The notes under the pieces are model-generated. The model was not told the origin of the DNA. It was given only the letters and a program-made list of their open reading frames with translations, and searched no databases. A stretch of DNA of 64,000 nucleotides from Mytilus edulis (taxonomy: Eukaryota > Mollusca > Bivalvia > Mytilida > Mytilidae), in the NCBI RefSeq assembly GCF_963676685.1, contig NC_092351.1, positions 44,568,733 through 44,632,732 on the forward strand, given 5' to 3'. Of this stretch, positions 36,780 through 50,700 are shown piece by piece (the stretch's first letter is position 1; the number at the start of each line of letters is the position of its first letter). The translations under genes and the position numbers were made by a program.

Positions 36780-39700
36780 ATTATATTAAAATATATATAA
36801 AAGAATTCAGACATCAACCTGGTAGTAAATTGATAATATTTAAATATATATATATATGTTAGATAAATTATTTTTATACAGAAAAGTAATGCCAATTCGC
36901 GGAAACATAAAACTCGGACTGTGATCCTTACAAGTCTTTCATCTTGTTATAACAAATAGCTACATACACAATGGTACAGGCCGATCCCCAAGCTGATACA
37001 TACAAATTTTGTTTTTCTTTTAAGTTCTTAAAATGTTGTTTGATTTGCGGAATCCTTTCTATAAAATAAAAGACCGAATGCGTCTGTTTTTAATATCACA
37101 ATGACTTTTCCTTGTGTATTAAGTGACCAACATGTGCAGTAATCATGGTAATAGTGTCATTGGTTTGTTATCTTCTTGCAATAAAGAATAATGGATACTC
37201 ATATTACTTGTTTTTTTTTATCTACACACAACTGTTCAAAGTATTGTCAATTTTAAGAAAAATAAATTGACTTTATATTCGATATTTTAAAAGAAAACCA
37301 AGTGTTATAGAAGCCTCTGATGTTACCTGAAAAATAGATACAATTAATTATTATGATATATACATGTACACCAAACAAAAGATGAAACTACAAAGACCTT
37401 GTTGATAACGTAACTTTAATTAATCAGGATTTGATTGAATTAAGTGATTACGATTGGCCTTACTTTAGTTCCCAATCATTAGACAATTATTGAATAAACA
37501 AACAAATTATAGACTAATGATTTGGTTAAACAAGACATTATGATGAAGGTTAATTTTAGAATGACATGAGATTCAAATATGTATCCTTTTTTAAATAATA
37601 CAATATGAATAATTTTCAGTGGTCATTATTCATTTGTTATTCATGTTATTGATAAATTAGTTATTACATGTAGCTTTACAGTTGGTTGTAATATTTATTA
37701 CATTTGTAGCTGTTAAACATGTTAAAGTACTGTTTCCTTTTAAATGTTTAACACGTTTACTTTTACTGTAGTCAAAAATTAAATATTGAAAAAATAGAAA
37801 ATTCAGTTGCAAACATGTGTGTCATGTCAATACAATGTAATAGAAATGTATTTTTTCCAGCTGTAATATTATACATTTATCATCCTTCCCTCCATCTATA
37901 ACACCCTGCTCAGTTGCTCTGTAATACCTGTATCACTAGTACTGCTTTGAGACAAGAGCAGGTATTATCAGCAACGTCACAATGTGAGAGGAGACGTTAT
38001 CAAGCTTGCTTTCGTCAAGCGTAAAACTGTCTATGGAGGGGGAAAAATACCAGTAATAGAACGATAAACAGATGATCATGTTTTCTTTGTATATTTATTG
38101 TAAAATATCAATGTGTATAGCCAGTCAAGGTCGTTAAAAACTTCCATTTGTTGTTGTAGAAAACCCAATAATCTATATGTACATGTAGATGTAATAATTT
38201 GGTCATATAAATGTTATGATTATATATTCTTTAATTTATATTCAGTATCTAAAACATGATTAAGCATTTATAAGTATTGTACATATAATTTATTTTCTTG
38301 TTAGACAAGAAAGTGCACCTTTTCTATATAATGAGAGTTACATGTTGTATTGTCACCCTCCAGCTTAAACATGATTCATATATAAACGAGTCTAAATTGA
38401 AAACTATGTTCAAATCTATGATTGCGTTGGATAAAAACCGTGTGCATGTAAAACAAATTTCGTTGTAGAAGGGTCTAAATACAGCACAAACAACATTTTC
38501 CAAAAGACCAAAAAAGTGAAGAAGTATATTTAAACAAAACGCATTTGACTAACAGGTCGAACAACTATCATGTTCTTTAACCCTGCTGACTGCTATTGGC
38601 AATTGCCAAATAAAATTGATCACAATATGTAACAAAATGGATCTTAATATAAATTTAATACTAAACAGAAAACAATTAACTTGTGGCCACGATATATATA
38701 TATAGACTATTGGGAATAAAACAACCACTTATTTAATTCAGAATTTTTACAGGTTATATAATTAGAAATTTACGTGTTCATCATTTTAAACTGTAGTATC
38801 AATTGAATATCATTTTGAGATTTTCTTCTAGTCATTATTCAGAGATATTTTTAAAAACATGTACATAGAATATACATGATATAACTTGTCTGACATCAGA
38901 AAAAAAAATGCACTGTTTAGCCTTCAACAATGAACCAAACCTTACAGTTAATACTCTTATGAAAGGTATAAAAGAATTAAGAGTTTAATATGCAAGAGAT
39001 GAATCCATTTGAGTATTTCAAATTTATATGTATTATAATTTACAAATGATTAAACTTAGCAGTTGGGATTTAAAACTTTTACTATCATTTACTATGTTTA
39101 AGGACTGAGTCAATATTTTCTACCCGTTACACTGCTAATAGTGTAAAATGTTGAAAAAATAGGTATATACATCATGTACATATATATTCTTAAAAATAAC
39201 CTGTCAACAAAACAAAAAAATATTCAAAACAGCACTTTTGATATATCCGGTCATTGTAGATATTTAATTCATGGTTGCCAATGTCTGCACATAAGGGTTT
39301 TGAAAATTTTTACCTCGTTTCAGCATATATTTAATTTCATAGTTTTTCTATAGTCATAAATTTCAATTGATACTGGATCATGATTCTATTTCTTATAAAC
39401 TTTGCATTACTGTATGGTCTATCAGAGACTAGTGTGATGGTACACTGTATATGTATAGTGTAAAAGATATACATGTACATTGTAACTCTATTTGACATGT
39501 CTAAACATTTTTTTGCTAAATAGAAGTGTTCAATGGTTTTACCTGAAGACACTAAATTGATGGCCAAATGAAATTTTTACTAACAGGATTAGAAATGTAT
39601 TCCATAAATAACAAAGATAAATACATGTTTAAATCAATTTCTAGTTTTTAAAAGCTTTTTTTTTACATTATTTGAAATTGGTTTTAAAACTTCTTGACTA

Positions 39701-40740
39701 TCATGACTATAAGGTTTTAAATTATAGCAGCCCTGATTGATTATTTAATTTACATGTACATAATTCACATATTATCACTTAAATTTAAAATCTTTCATTG
39801 GTTTTATCAGTGTTTATAATAAAATGATTGTATTGATATCTCCGTCTACTTCTCTGGACTACATTGTGTTATATTTTAGTTGACAAGTTCAAAGTATCAC
39901 AATATTTCTAAAAGTACATTGTACTTAGCTGGTTTATCCTGTTTCAGTCTCTACATTTTAGAATAAATCTTTTCTGTAGAGGAACTTTAAAAACATTGTG
40001 AAAATCAAGAAATTGTTCATCCTTGATGTAATCAGATTATCAGTGAAAAGATTTAAATCTAGGATGCATAGTTATTCAAAACGATACCACAGAAAACTTT
40101 CTGCAATTTAAAGGTTAACTTCCAAACTCAATCAGGCGTAACAATATACTGTAAAATCTTACAAATCAATGTATAAACATTTGTGTCTTTGAACCTGCCT
40201 TTTAAGGTACCAAATAACATGAATAATTAGGTCTGCTTTATTTCACATTCCCATGATGTGCATGTACTGTATATCATTATACCTGATGAGCATGTGATCA
40301 GGGTAAAGATATTGTAAGTTAATTTTTCAGAGGTTAAATATATTTGTCATGTTTGTAATTGAATTCTCGAAGATTCATTCGCAATATCTGTGTGCTGTAA
40401 AAGGACTTAACAAGAATTTTAACAGTAGGACTACAATTTTAAACCTTGGGGTAAACATGTTTAGTAATTGTAAAGGTCATTGACCATATATGATAACATC
40501 TTTCATATTAGTTAATCTTAACATTTCTGGGTCAGTGAATGCTATATATGTCAAGTAAATTAGTATTACATGAACATGACATATAAAGTCTCCAGGCTCC
40601 CCTTCTTAAACATCTATCTTAGCTTATTACTACTTTTGTAGCAGTTTATATCCTACCTCTATTTTAGGTTCTTGAACTCTTTGTTTTGCCGATTCTTACT
40701 GTCACTGTCTTGTAAGTGACTAAGAGGGTAATATGTTACA
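36780..40740. other. AT-rich intergenic stretch with no supported gene
   Basis: No exon with coding character was found on either strand. A somewhat more GC-rich patch at 37890-38040 could be regulatory or a non-coding 5' exon of the downstream gene, but nothing in it decides this. Confidence 0.4.
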
Positions 40741-40744
40741 TTTA

Positions 40745-41150
40745 TATACCCCAGCTTTAAAATAGTGGGGGTATACTTATTTCTTATTATACCCATTTCA
40801 ATTATAATAGTTGGGGTATACTGTTTTATTATTATCATGATTATACCCCTTTTAATTAAAAAAGTGGGGGTATACTGTTTTACCTCTATCTGTCTGTCTG
40901 TCTGTCTGTCTGTCTGTCCATTTGTCAGTCTGTCCGACCGTCCCCAAAATATTCTCGTCGCATCTTTCTCAGGATCAACATTATTAGGATTTCTGAAATT
41001 TATTTTCTGGGTTTATCATGTTTATAAAAGTCAGCTTTACTGTGACTTGGTGGGTTTTCAGATTCATCACTCAACAACTTCCTGTTAACCTTATACTTTT
41101 AGCGAGCCGGAGTATTATCAGTGAGCAGTAGCTCACAGATTCACTTGTTT
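40745..41150. repeat. Dispersed repeat with triple 'gggggtatact' boxes and a (CTGT)n microsatellite
   Basis: Three successive boxes of the form tacccc..aa..gtggggtatact at 40748, 40790 and 40845 precede tctgtctgtctgtctgtctg (40893-40918), then gtccgaccgtcccc. This order is familiar from mussel interspersed repeats. The open frame at 40765-41088 is repeat-derived. Confidence 0.7.
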
Positions 41151-41427
41151 AGTACTGTTTCGATATACATGATATAGCTGCTTGTTGTTTTTATGTCTGA
41201 TCATGGAAATCATTGGTTCAGTAGTTGGTGCATCACCAATGACCTGATTTATTACAACCACTGACTTTTAAGTTTCCTGTTGAACAATTCATAATTTGAT
41301 AAGAAAGTGGTTCTTATTATCTGAGCTAAAATTGGTCGAGTCACGACGAGTGTAAAAAATTAACAACAAAAAAACAGTATGAACACTGTATATATTTACC
41401 CTGACCCTGTTTTTTTGCAGCATCTTT

Positions 41428-41480
41428 GCTAGCCGGGGGTTACGATCCAGTCCCCTCCTGGATTGCAACCCTTGGCTAGC
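41428..41480. repeat. Imperfect palindrome, 23-base arms
   Basis: gctagccgggggttacgatccag and ctggattgcaacccttggctagc are reverse complements with about four mismatches, separated by 7 bases (tcccctc). Confidence 0.8.
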
Positions 41481-41499
41481 TATATAGTGAAGATCATGT

Positions 41500-43280
41500 T
41501 CTTTCACTAACTTACAATGTACAGTATATGTCAGTATGTAGTTAACATGGTTAAGTTAACTTCAAAATGTAATGAAACTTCACAAAATTTAAAAACCTAT
41601 CTTAAATTAGATTCTCAAATATCAAATAACCTTAAACATTATGTTAAATGATTATATTTTAGTCAAATATTAAAATTAATAAACTTGAGAAACTACAATG
41701 TATTCAAAATCAAATTAAAAAAAAATTGGAATTCACAGTAACCTTGAAAACTAATGATTTTGTTCACACCCAACCCTTCAAAAGGTCCTGGAAATTATGA
41801 AATTCATGTACATGTTTTACAGATTAATTTGTAGATGAAATGCAATAAGATATAAATTTCAACTGAAAGGTTATTCATACATGTCATTGCATGTAGCAAA
41901 ACTGAGTGCATAATTATGCTTATCCTATACCCCCTTGATAAGACCCTCGATCTTCACAAATGAATATTATAATCAATAAAATATAACAAATCTATAACAT
42001 TTGTTTAAATTATTGAGTGCAAAGGGACATGTATAGACATTTATACATAAAATAAATATGATCTATTTATTGCATGTTTTACTCAATACTTTCAAATAGA
42101 TCATGAAACACATGTTTCAGGGAAATATCTTATAAACATGATGAATAAATTTCTCAATAGGATTATCGAAAAATGTCAGTCGTGGGAGGATAAAAAATTA
42201 AGTGTAAAGCTTATCATATATCATGACTTTATCAATATTTTTGTCACAGCTGTAGTCTTAAAAAACATCTTTAAATAAAAACTAAAAACTGAAACTGTAC
42301 ACATAGACTTTCTTTTTTTGTGCTAACAGTTGAAGTATAACAATATCCTTTACACATTTTTTCTCATTTTTAGATATTACCTCATACTGTGTCCACAACT
42401 GTAGGGGGCTGTGTGTCTATTTGTTCAATTCATTTTTCTGACCTGATGCATATTAAAGTAGGGTTTGACTGAGGTAGTTTCAGATGAAGCTGTGGTCACA
42501 AGTACAAAAGTTGTAGTCACATGTACATGACCTTGTAACTTAAAACAGATGTCCATAATGATATTAACTTTTTTTTAAACATATATATTCCAAATTGGAG
42601 TTTTGATGAGATTTTGAACTTCATTGGACATGGCAAAAGTTATATATTGACTGGGGCATGGTTTCTTGTGGACACAAATACTTTTGTTTTTATTTGTTAT
42701 TTGAGTCTTTGAAGCTTTTGTAATGTTGTTGATTTTAACAAATTTTCGACAGGTAAAATCCCTACGATTTGACTTACGACTGCCTGTTAACAATTGTAAG
42801 TTTACAATCAAACTTGCGATAAATTTCGACTTATGATTGTTTATGAAACGGTCAAAAACTTACGATTTGACGTACGACCGACGTACGATCTATTTAGATT
42901 GTCGTACGATTCTTTGTGAAACAATATCAGGCAAGTGTTGCTCTAAATGCCTGTTGTCCTTATTTCCATTTTGAAAATAGATCAATAAAGTAATCTCACA
43001 TGATTTTTGATGAAAATTGTTAACATGGTTAATACAAATGTAATAAAAAAACAACCCTAAAAGATGTTTAAATGCATGAAGTCATCTCATATTGATTTAT
43101 TTAAAAACCTTTTTATTTGACGCAAAGTTAATATTGGTATGAATTCTCAAAATGTGCATAGAAAAGTATACCTACAATGTATCTCACTTAATTTTAAAAT
43201 ATTGCATTATTATCTGCCCCTGATACTGTTTTGTATAAACCCAGTACTATATATTATGTTTGAAAACATTATACATGTAC
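41500..43280. other. Intergenic, no supported gene
   Basis: AT-rich. At 42740-42905 there is a patch with repeated tacgatttgac, tacgac and cgtacgat words that looks like a degenerate repeat. Nothing else is recognised. Confidence 0.4.
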
Positions 43281-43289
43281 ATGACATAT

Positions 43290-43410
43290 ATAAAATTGAG
43301 AATGGAAATGGGGAATGTGTCTGAAAGAGACAACAACTGGACCATATTACAGACAACAGCAGAAGGTCACCAATAGGTCTTCAATGCAGCGAGAAATTCC
43401 TGCACCCCGA
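43290..43410. repeat. Dispersed repeat fragment, mussel type
   Basis: gaatggaaatggggaatgtgt, then gaaagagacaacaactggacc, agacaacagcagaaggtcac and caataggtcttcaatgcagc is a motif order I recognise as a frequent mussel repeat. A short copy only. Confidence 0.6.
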
Positions 43411-43766
43411 GATATCAAGATACATTACATATCTTTTGATTTAAATGAAATTATGTGTTAAGAAAGATTTCTAGGACAAGATATTAAAATTTTATCATGA
43501 TCATAATTGCCTGGTCCTTAGAAACAATCCTTGAACAAATATGATTGATCCTGAGTTCCGGAAGAAAGTTAGTGTTTCCCTTAGTATGATGTAGCAGTGA
43601 GGTCAAGATTGAGAAAGCACATTTAATAAAAATTCAACAGGACATATAGAGTTCAGTTTTAATGATTAACTAGAAGACATATGGCCAAGGCAAGTTAAAA
43701 TGTTTCCAGGCCAGTAACAGTTTCCATAAAAGAGGCTTCATAAGCCAAATAAATTTTAGGAAATCA

Positions 43767-44248
43767 TATACAGCCCTTGGATGGTGTAAACTTCCCCAAA
43801 AAACGTGTATGGTGTAATGGTGTATGGCATATGGTGCAATGGTGTAAGGTGCATGGTGGTATGATGTATGGTGTAAGGGGAATGGTGTAATGGTGGATAA
43901 GAAATGGTGCGATTGTGTAACGTGCGATCGGGAATGGTGTGAATGAACGATGTTTGACATTTTATTGGTCGAAAACGAAGTTCTTTTTATTTTAATTTTT
44001 CGGATTGTAAACATAAACAATAATAATAATCTTAATGTTTGAAATTTAATTGCATTTTGGGTAATTTCGGATGGTGTAGATAAATTGGGGAATGGTGTAT
44101 GGTGTAGTGTGTAAGGTGTATGGTGCAAAAGTGTAACGTGTATGGTGTAATGGTACAAGGTGTATGGTGTATGGTGTAATGGTGTATGGTGTATGGTGTA
44201 ATAGTGTATGGTGTTAGTTGGAAGTTTACACCATCCGAGGACTGTATA
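43767..44248. mobile_element. 482-base element with inverted ends and internal GGTGTA minisatellites
   Basis: Ends tatacagcccttggatggtg then taaacttcc (43767) and, reversed, tatacagtcctcggatggtg then taaacttcc (44248). Two internal blocks (about 43800-43945 and 44095-44215) consist of ggtgtatggtgtaat-type words. The minus-strand frames rich in HYTIHHTP are products of this repeat. Confidence 0.8.
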
Positions 44249-44260
44249 CTGTACATGTAG

Positions 44261-44470
44261 ATTCATTATTATTCGTTGGATTCAAATTTTCGTTGGTTTT
44301 GTGGTTATAGGTGAGCCACATATTCAGCCGTTCAAAGAACAATGACGAATAACATTTTCATTTACAGTCGCAGATATAAGCAAAAATTCCCAATCAAATA
44401 TCCATGAATATGCAAGTTTTCAGCAATCCACTAAACTGATACCCATGAAAATAAATGAATCAACAGTATG
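44261..44470. repeat. Diverged relative of the MITE at 32274
   Basis: Starts gattcattattattcgttgg and ends atgaaaataaatgaatcaac then agta, with attttcgttggttttgtgg inside. The ends are inverted but imperfect. It lies about 110 bases before the first coding exon of the GALNT gene. Confidence 0.5.
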
Positions 44471-44616
44471 AAAGACTGATTTTTGGCTTGCAAGTCAAAA
44501 TATTTTGGGATTAAACTGATGAGGGATTATGTTAAATAATTTGTATAGTACTTTTAAACACTAGATTTTTATTTTCAGGAAGGTGTAACCAATGGTATAG
44601 TTGCTGACTTATCATC

Positions 44617-44784
44617 ATGAGGAGGAATACAGTGACCTTACTCAAGTTTTTAGTAGCAGCTGTATTATGTATTATGGCCATCAAGTACTTCACAGGGGGT
44701 CATGGAGGGGCACATGATGTATATGTTGATAGCAAATTTCCTCATGAAGGAGGAGGAGGAGGGGGTGAAGCTGGAAACAAACGG
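44617..44784 (+). CDS. GALNT10: GALNT10-like exon 1 (signal anchor and stem)
   Basis: An acceptor attttcag at 44578 gives 38 bases of 5' UTR, so a non-coding exon lies further upstream. ATG at 44617 has A at -3. [20 protein letters not shown] begins a type II membrane protein; a Gly-rich stretch ([11 protein letters not shown]) follows. Donor acgg|gtaagg, phase 0. Confidence 0.88.
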
Positions 44785-47700
44785 GTAAGGAGTAGGGATA
44801 GTGTATAGAAGATTTTATAAGTGTCAGATGGGTGACATTATTTAATACTATTTCAGTTCAGTATTAAATAGTTATTTGGGTCCATGATTGTAATTTCGCC
44901 TTTTCCTTGATTTTTTTTTCATTTTGAAACTCGATGAAATGCTATTTTCAGTAATTTTTTATGTCTAAAACAAACACCTAAATAAAAAAAACACACATCA
45001 ATAATTTTTTGCGCATATCGAAATAAACAGAAAAAGATTTTCAACCCATTTGTCTGCAGTTAGTTGAATTTTGTAAAGTACTTTTCCTACACTTATATCG
45101 AAGAACCGGCCATTTTCATCTTAACATGTCCAGTGAGAGGTACACATATTTTAATTTTCAAAACTATAATAAATATTTGTCAAATTTATACCATGAAGTT
45201 TTGAAGTACTGTAGTGAGAGGCTATGAGAAAAACTTAAGAAGTTTGGGGAAGAAGTTTGGGGAAACTATACAGCAGCATTTTCCACACTTGGAAATTGAA
45301 AAGAACAATGAACATGATGAAAAATGTAGTAAGAAAACTTACTGAAAATTATTTTTGAGAATCTACATCAGATATTTTGTATTGTAGGCAATGATCATTA
45401 GTGATGGAGACATGAAAAAGATAGATTGGCATAATTATAAACAGATAGCAGAAGAAAAACAAAGGACTGGTAGGTGTTATTTATTATTGCTAATTTTGCA
45501 ATAATGATAAAATTGTCAAAAAAATCTTCCTGCAAAATTTTATAGAAAAAATGCAGAAATTGAACCCTCTGAACAAGTTTTGCCTTTGGAATCATAATTT
45601 TACTTTTTGAAAATATTCCATTAAACAGTACCGGTATATCAGCTGGATTTGGCAACTTTTGATTGCATCCTAGTTATGTTTTATTATATAAACATGATTT
45701 ATTTTGAGGGTTTCTCCATCATGAAAAAACAGTGATGTATACATATCAATGTCATCCATGTCAGCAGATGATGAAAGATCTCATGAAACTAATGCACTGT
45801 CTTTGAAATTTTGAAATTAATTAAGCTTTATATTTATAGGTCCTGGTGAGCAGGGACAGTCTGTTATATTAGATGCTGCAGATGAGAAGAAGAAGGCAGA
45901 CTTATATAAAGTGAATGGTTTTAATGCCTTTGCCAGTGATAAAATCTCCCTGCATAGATCTATGAAAGACATCAGACATCCTGAGTAAGGTTTTACTTAA
46001 AAAAAAATATATAACACTTTTTTTTAAATAAAACATTTGCAAAATATTCAAATAAGATTGTTCAGATTAAAATTGTATTACTAGGTTTTATCCAATATGA
46101 AGATACTTTTTAATAGATAGATGTACATTTTACTAGCAGAAATGTTACGTGTAAACTTTCATTAACAAAGATGCATATTGGTACTCGCTAACCAAATATA
46201 AGTACTGCATGATTCTTAGATAAGTACTTGTATTTAATGCAGTTAGAATATTGACCTTGAGAGCAGGCTCAGAAACAGAAGGAAAATTGTACCATAGTCC
46301 AATCATACTTATATTATCAAAATAAATTCATAAAACAAGAAATTGCCTGAGCGATAAAAAACAAACTTTGACCAATTGTAAACTTTTATATATATCTAAC
46401 TTGGTTACAGCATTTTTGGGAGAGAAAGCAAATTATTTAGCATGTTTTGTTGCAGCAAATAAATGAAATATTTAGTGTTATTTTTTATCTTTACAGCTGT
46501 AGAAATAAGAAGTACTGGAATAAACTACCAACAGCCAGTGTTATAGTCCCTTTCCATAATGAACACTGGACCACGTTACTGAGGACTGCATGGAGTGCTG
46601 TGGAGAGGTCACCACAAGGGCTTCTCAAAGAGGTCATATTGGTGGATGATTTTAGCAGTAAAGGTTTGTTATTATACTAAATAGATATAAAAAGATGTGG
46701 TATGAGTGCCAATGAGACAACTTACCATCCAAGTCACAATTTTTAGAAGTAAACCATTATAGGCCAAAGTATGGTCTTCAACACTGAGCCTTGGCTCACA
46801 CAGAGCAGCAAGATAATAAAAAACGAGAAGCAAGAAACATTTATAAACCACATCAACAAACAATAACCACTGAACATCAGGTTCCTGACTAATGACAGGT
46901 TTATATGTTTTAATAGGTACCAACCTTCACCCTTACCTGAAACAATAGTGTAAGTTGTAACATCACAACATAAAAAGACACACTATAAAATATCAATTGA
47001 ACTGGCTTAACTCAATAAAAAAACATGAAAACAAGCAAATGAATATACACTGAACGAATAAATTTGATGTTTGACATAATGTAAATACAAAATAAATAAA
47101 ATAAAGGGTGAGATAATAAACAATTACAGAAAGTCAACCATATCCTTGAACAAAATGCCGCCATATAATGATGTAAACATTAAACAAAAAGCAGCCAAAT
47201 AAAATAATGTAACTACTGAAAAAAGATATTACCCAAAAGATATTGCAGAACAAATTATCATACATGTGTGAGGTTTGGCAAGCTGTAAAATACGGTTCAA
47301 CAACCATCACCTCCATTCAAATGTGCTTTCCACATTTAAAATACATCTCAGCATGTGGGTCTAGTACAACGCATGGTTTCTATACATATTGCATTATCAC
47401 TTCTGGTCCTGAATATGCATTTGACTTGGAACTAGACATTTAACAGCCATCCATCATCATAAAAAGAAAAGACAGATAAGTCAGAATTTCAACCATTTAG
47501 CAACCAACCTTCAAGTTATCAATTTGAAATTTTTATTAAAGTTTTCAAAACATGTTTTCCTTTCAATTACCATGTAAAACAAAAGAGATATAATTTTAGA
47601 GTTTCTGAAACAGAAGTTAGACGATTATGTTGCTGCAGAATTCAAAGATTTTTCCACCATTGTAAAAGTTGTTAGAGCACAGAAAAGAGAAGGGTTAATA

Positions 47701-50700
47701 AGAACCAGGTTACTGGGTGCTAAAGCTGCTACAGGGGACGTGCTCATCTTCCTTGACTCTCATTGTGAAACCAATGTCAACTGGTTACCTCCTCTTCTTG
47801 GTAAGTTACCAGATTTTAATATGATTAATTTACTAGGAGTTATGTCTTTGTCATTCAAGACTCTCATGATGAAGTCTTTGTCAACTTGTTACCCTTCACA
47901 TTTGGTAAGTTGGTAAGTAACAAGATGGTTTCATCTTTACAGATTATCTAAAAATATATTTGTTACTAGAAATTATTTCATCAGCATATACATTCTCTCT
48001 CTCTCAATAAGGCAAATTATTGCTAACTAACAAGTTTTGTGTCTAGGTCTTTTTCTGCTATATTATGATAAATAGGTTAAGTTTATTTGCAGTATGTATG
48101 GACTGATTATTGAGTGCACATGTCTGCATGTCTTGCAGGCTTACAGTGCACAAATCATTGATGAGGTTAAATTCATGTTAAACTTGTAGTAAAAGCCTTC
48201 AAGGTACATTCAATTACCTTCAGTAAAGCTTCTTCATAAATAGGTTTATAGGTTTACTTTTGGAATTTCTAGATATTTTGATATATTGAATAGAATTTTA
48301 AAATAATTAATGTAAATTCAGTAATTTAAAATTTGGTGTTTTAATAAATGCAAATAAATTTACCAATCTGATTGAAATCTCTATTCTTGAAGGTGAATAT
48401 CATTATGAATAAACCTTATTATCCTAAAAAAAAGGTCTTTCCTAAAGAGAAAGTAGAAAGGAACATTTTTCTGATCCTCATAAGCAAAGCCTGAACACAG
48501 GATCATATTTCAGATTTATCAAAAAACACAATTGGGTCTAGATTTGTTAACAACTTTCATTATCATGATTATCATTCTTATCATGCATTTTTGGACAAAC
48601 AGTCTTCACAAATCATATTTTGAAAGCATGTAACTTTGTTAATCACATTTATTATAAAAAATGCACACATTCATTTCAACAATCATCGTATTTATATATT
48701 TTTAAAAGTCGAACATCTTAACCTTTTGCATGTATATATATTCTATTTAACTTTCCACAGATCCAATACAAGAGGATTACAAGACTGTAGTGTGTCCGTT
48801 TATTGATGTGGTAGATTATGAAACATTTGCCTACCGAGCACAGGACGAAGGTGCTAGGGGTGCGTTTGATTGGGAATTCTTCTACAAAAGATTGCCACTG
48901 AGACCAGAAGATCTAAGACAGCCAGCTGAACCTTTCAAGTAATTAGATTTTTATTGTTTTTGTGGTTGATTATAGTAAAGTATTTATAGATATTGGTTTT
49001 TACTGAAAAGGGGCTGTTAAAGGGGAGGGGCACACTTCCCTTAAAAAAGGGTCATTTGTTTTGCATTAAAAAAATGTTACAGAAAAAATTGACATTTTTA
49101 AGATAGCCCCCTTGTCTTAAATCCTGGATTAACATATGCTTACATGTATCAATAACACCTGAGAGGTCTTGAATACCTTAAAAAGTTTCTTCAAATGTGA
49201 ATAAATTATGCTTTAAGAAATAGTAGAACTATTAAAAATCACATTGAATATTTAGAGAATTTGTAATTAATCTATCAGTGCAGAGTTTGATGGAATTAAT
49301 GTCTATGATTTTTTAAGTATTTTTTTATTTTCAGTTCTCCAGTAATGGCAGGTGGTTTATTTGCCATTAGTTCTAAGTGTTCTGGGAGATGGGTGGCAAT
49401 GATCCTGGACTAGATATCTATATGTTTTTATTTCTGTTTCAGTTCACCAGTAATGGCAGGTGGTTTATTTGCCATTAGTTCTAAGTGGTTCTTGGAGATG
49501 GGTGGCTATGATCCTGGACTAGATATCTCTATGTTTTTATTTCTGTTTCAGTTCACCAGTTATGGCCAGTGGTTTATTTGCCATTAGTTCCAAGTGGTTC
49601 TGGGAGATGGGTGGCTATGATCCTGGACTAGATATCTATATGTTTTTATTTCTGTTTCAGTTCACCAGTAATGGCAGGTGGTTTATTTGCCATTAGTTCT
49701 AAGTGGTTCTTGGAGATGGGTGGCTATGATCCTGGACTAGATATCTCTATGTTTTTATTTCTGTTTCAGTTCACCAGTTATGGCCGGTGGTTTATTTGCC
49801 ATTAGTTCCAAGTGGTTCTTGGAGATGGGTGGCTATGATCCAGACTAGATATCTATATGTTTTTATTCCTGTTTCAGTTCACCAGTAATGGCAGTTGGTT
49901 TCTTTGCCATTAGTTCTAAGTGTTCTGGGAGATGGGTGGCTATGATCCCGGACTAGATATCTATATGTTTTTATTTCTGTTTCAGTTCACCAGTAATGGC
50001 AGGTGGTTTATTTGCCATTAGTTCTAAGTGTTCTGGGAGATGGATGGCTATGACCCAGGACTAGATATCTCTATGTTTTATTTCTGTTTCAGTTCACCAG
50101 TAATGGCAGGTGGTTTATTTGCCATTAGTTCTTAGTGGTTCTGGGAGATGGATGGCTATGACCCAGGACTAGATATCTCTATGTTTTATTTCTGTTTCAG
50201 TTCACCAGTAATGGCAGGTGGTTTATTTGCTATTAGTTCTAAGTGGTTCTGGGAGATGGGTGGCTATGATCCAGGACTAGATATCTGGGGTGGAGAACAG
50301 TATGAACTGTCATTTAAGGTAACTGAGTTTAAATATGACTAGGACTGTTTCCAACAATCTCATGCAGAAACATTTGTTCTTTGGAAATTCTTTTTACTAA
50401 GAAGAATTGGTTTTAAGAAAATTTTACTTGACAATTTCTTTTCTTCTCTTCATAAACATTTATCTCTTTAATTTTGCTTTAGAAAATTTAACTGCAATTT
50501 TTTCCTAAACTGTATTTTAATATAATGTCCTATAATTTTAATTTGATTGTGTTTATCAAAAATATAGTTTATTTTATTACCTCATAAAGAGTATTTTACT
50601 GTTTTATTAATATTTCTATATTATTTGCTATTTTTCTGCCATTTTTTGTTCCACGGCCTATTGCACTGGAAATTATAGTTCTATTACACCTGTGTGCAGT

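Noticed and set aside
43670..44266. 198-codon minus frame rich in HYTIHHTP
   Set aside because: Generated by the GGTGTA minisatellite of the element at 43767-44248.
50148..50342. 64-codon plus frame including exon 7
   Set aside because: Reads across the decoy copy and the intron tail; only 50201-50318 is exon.
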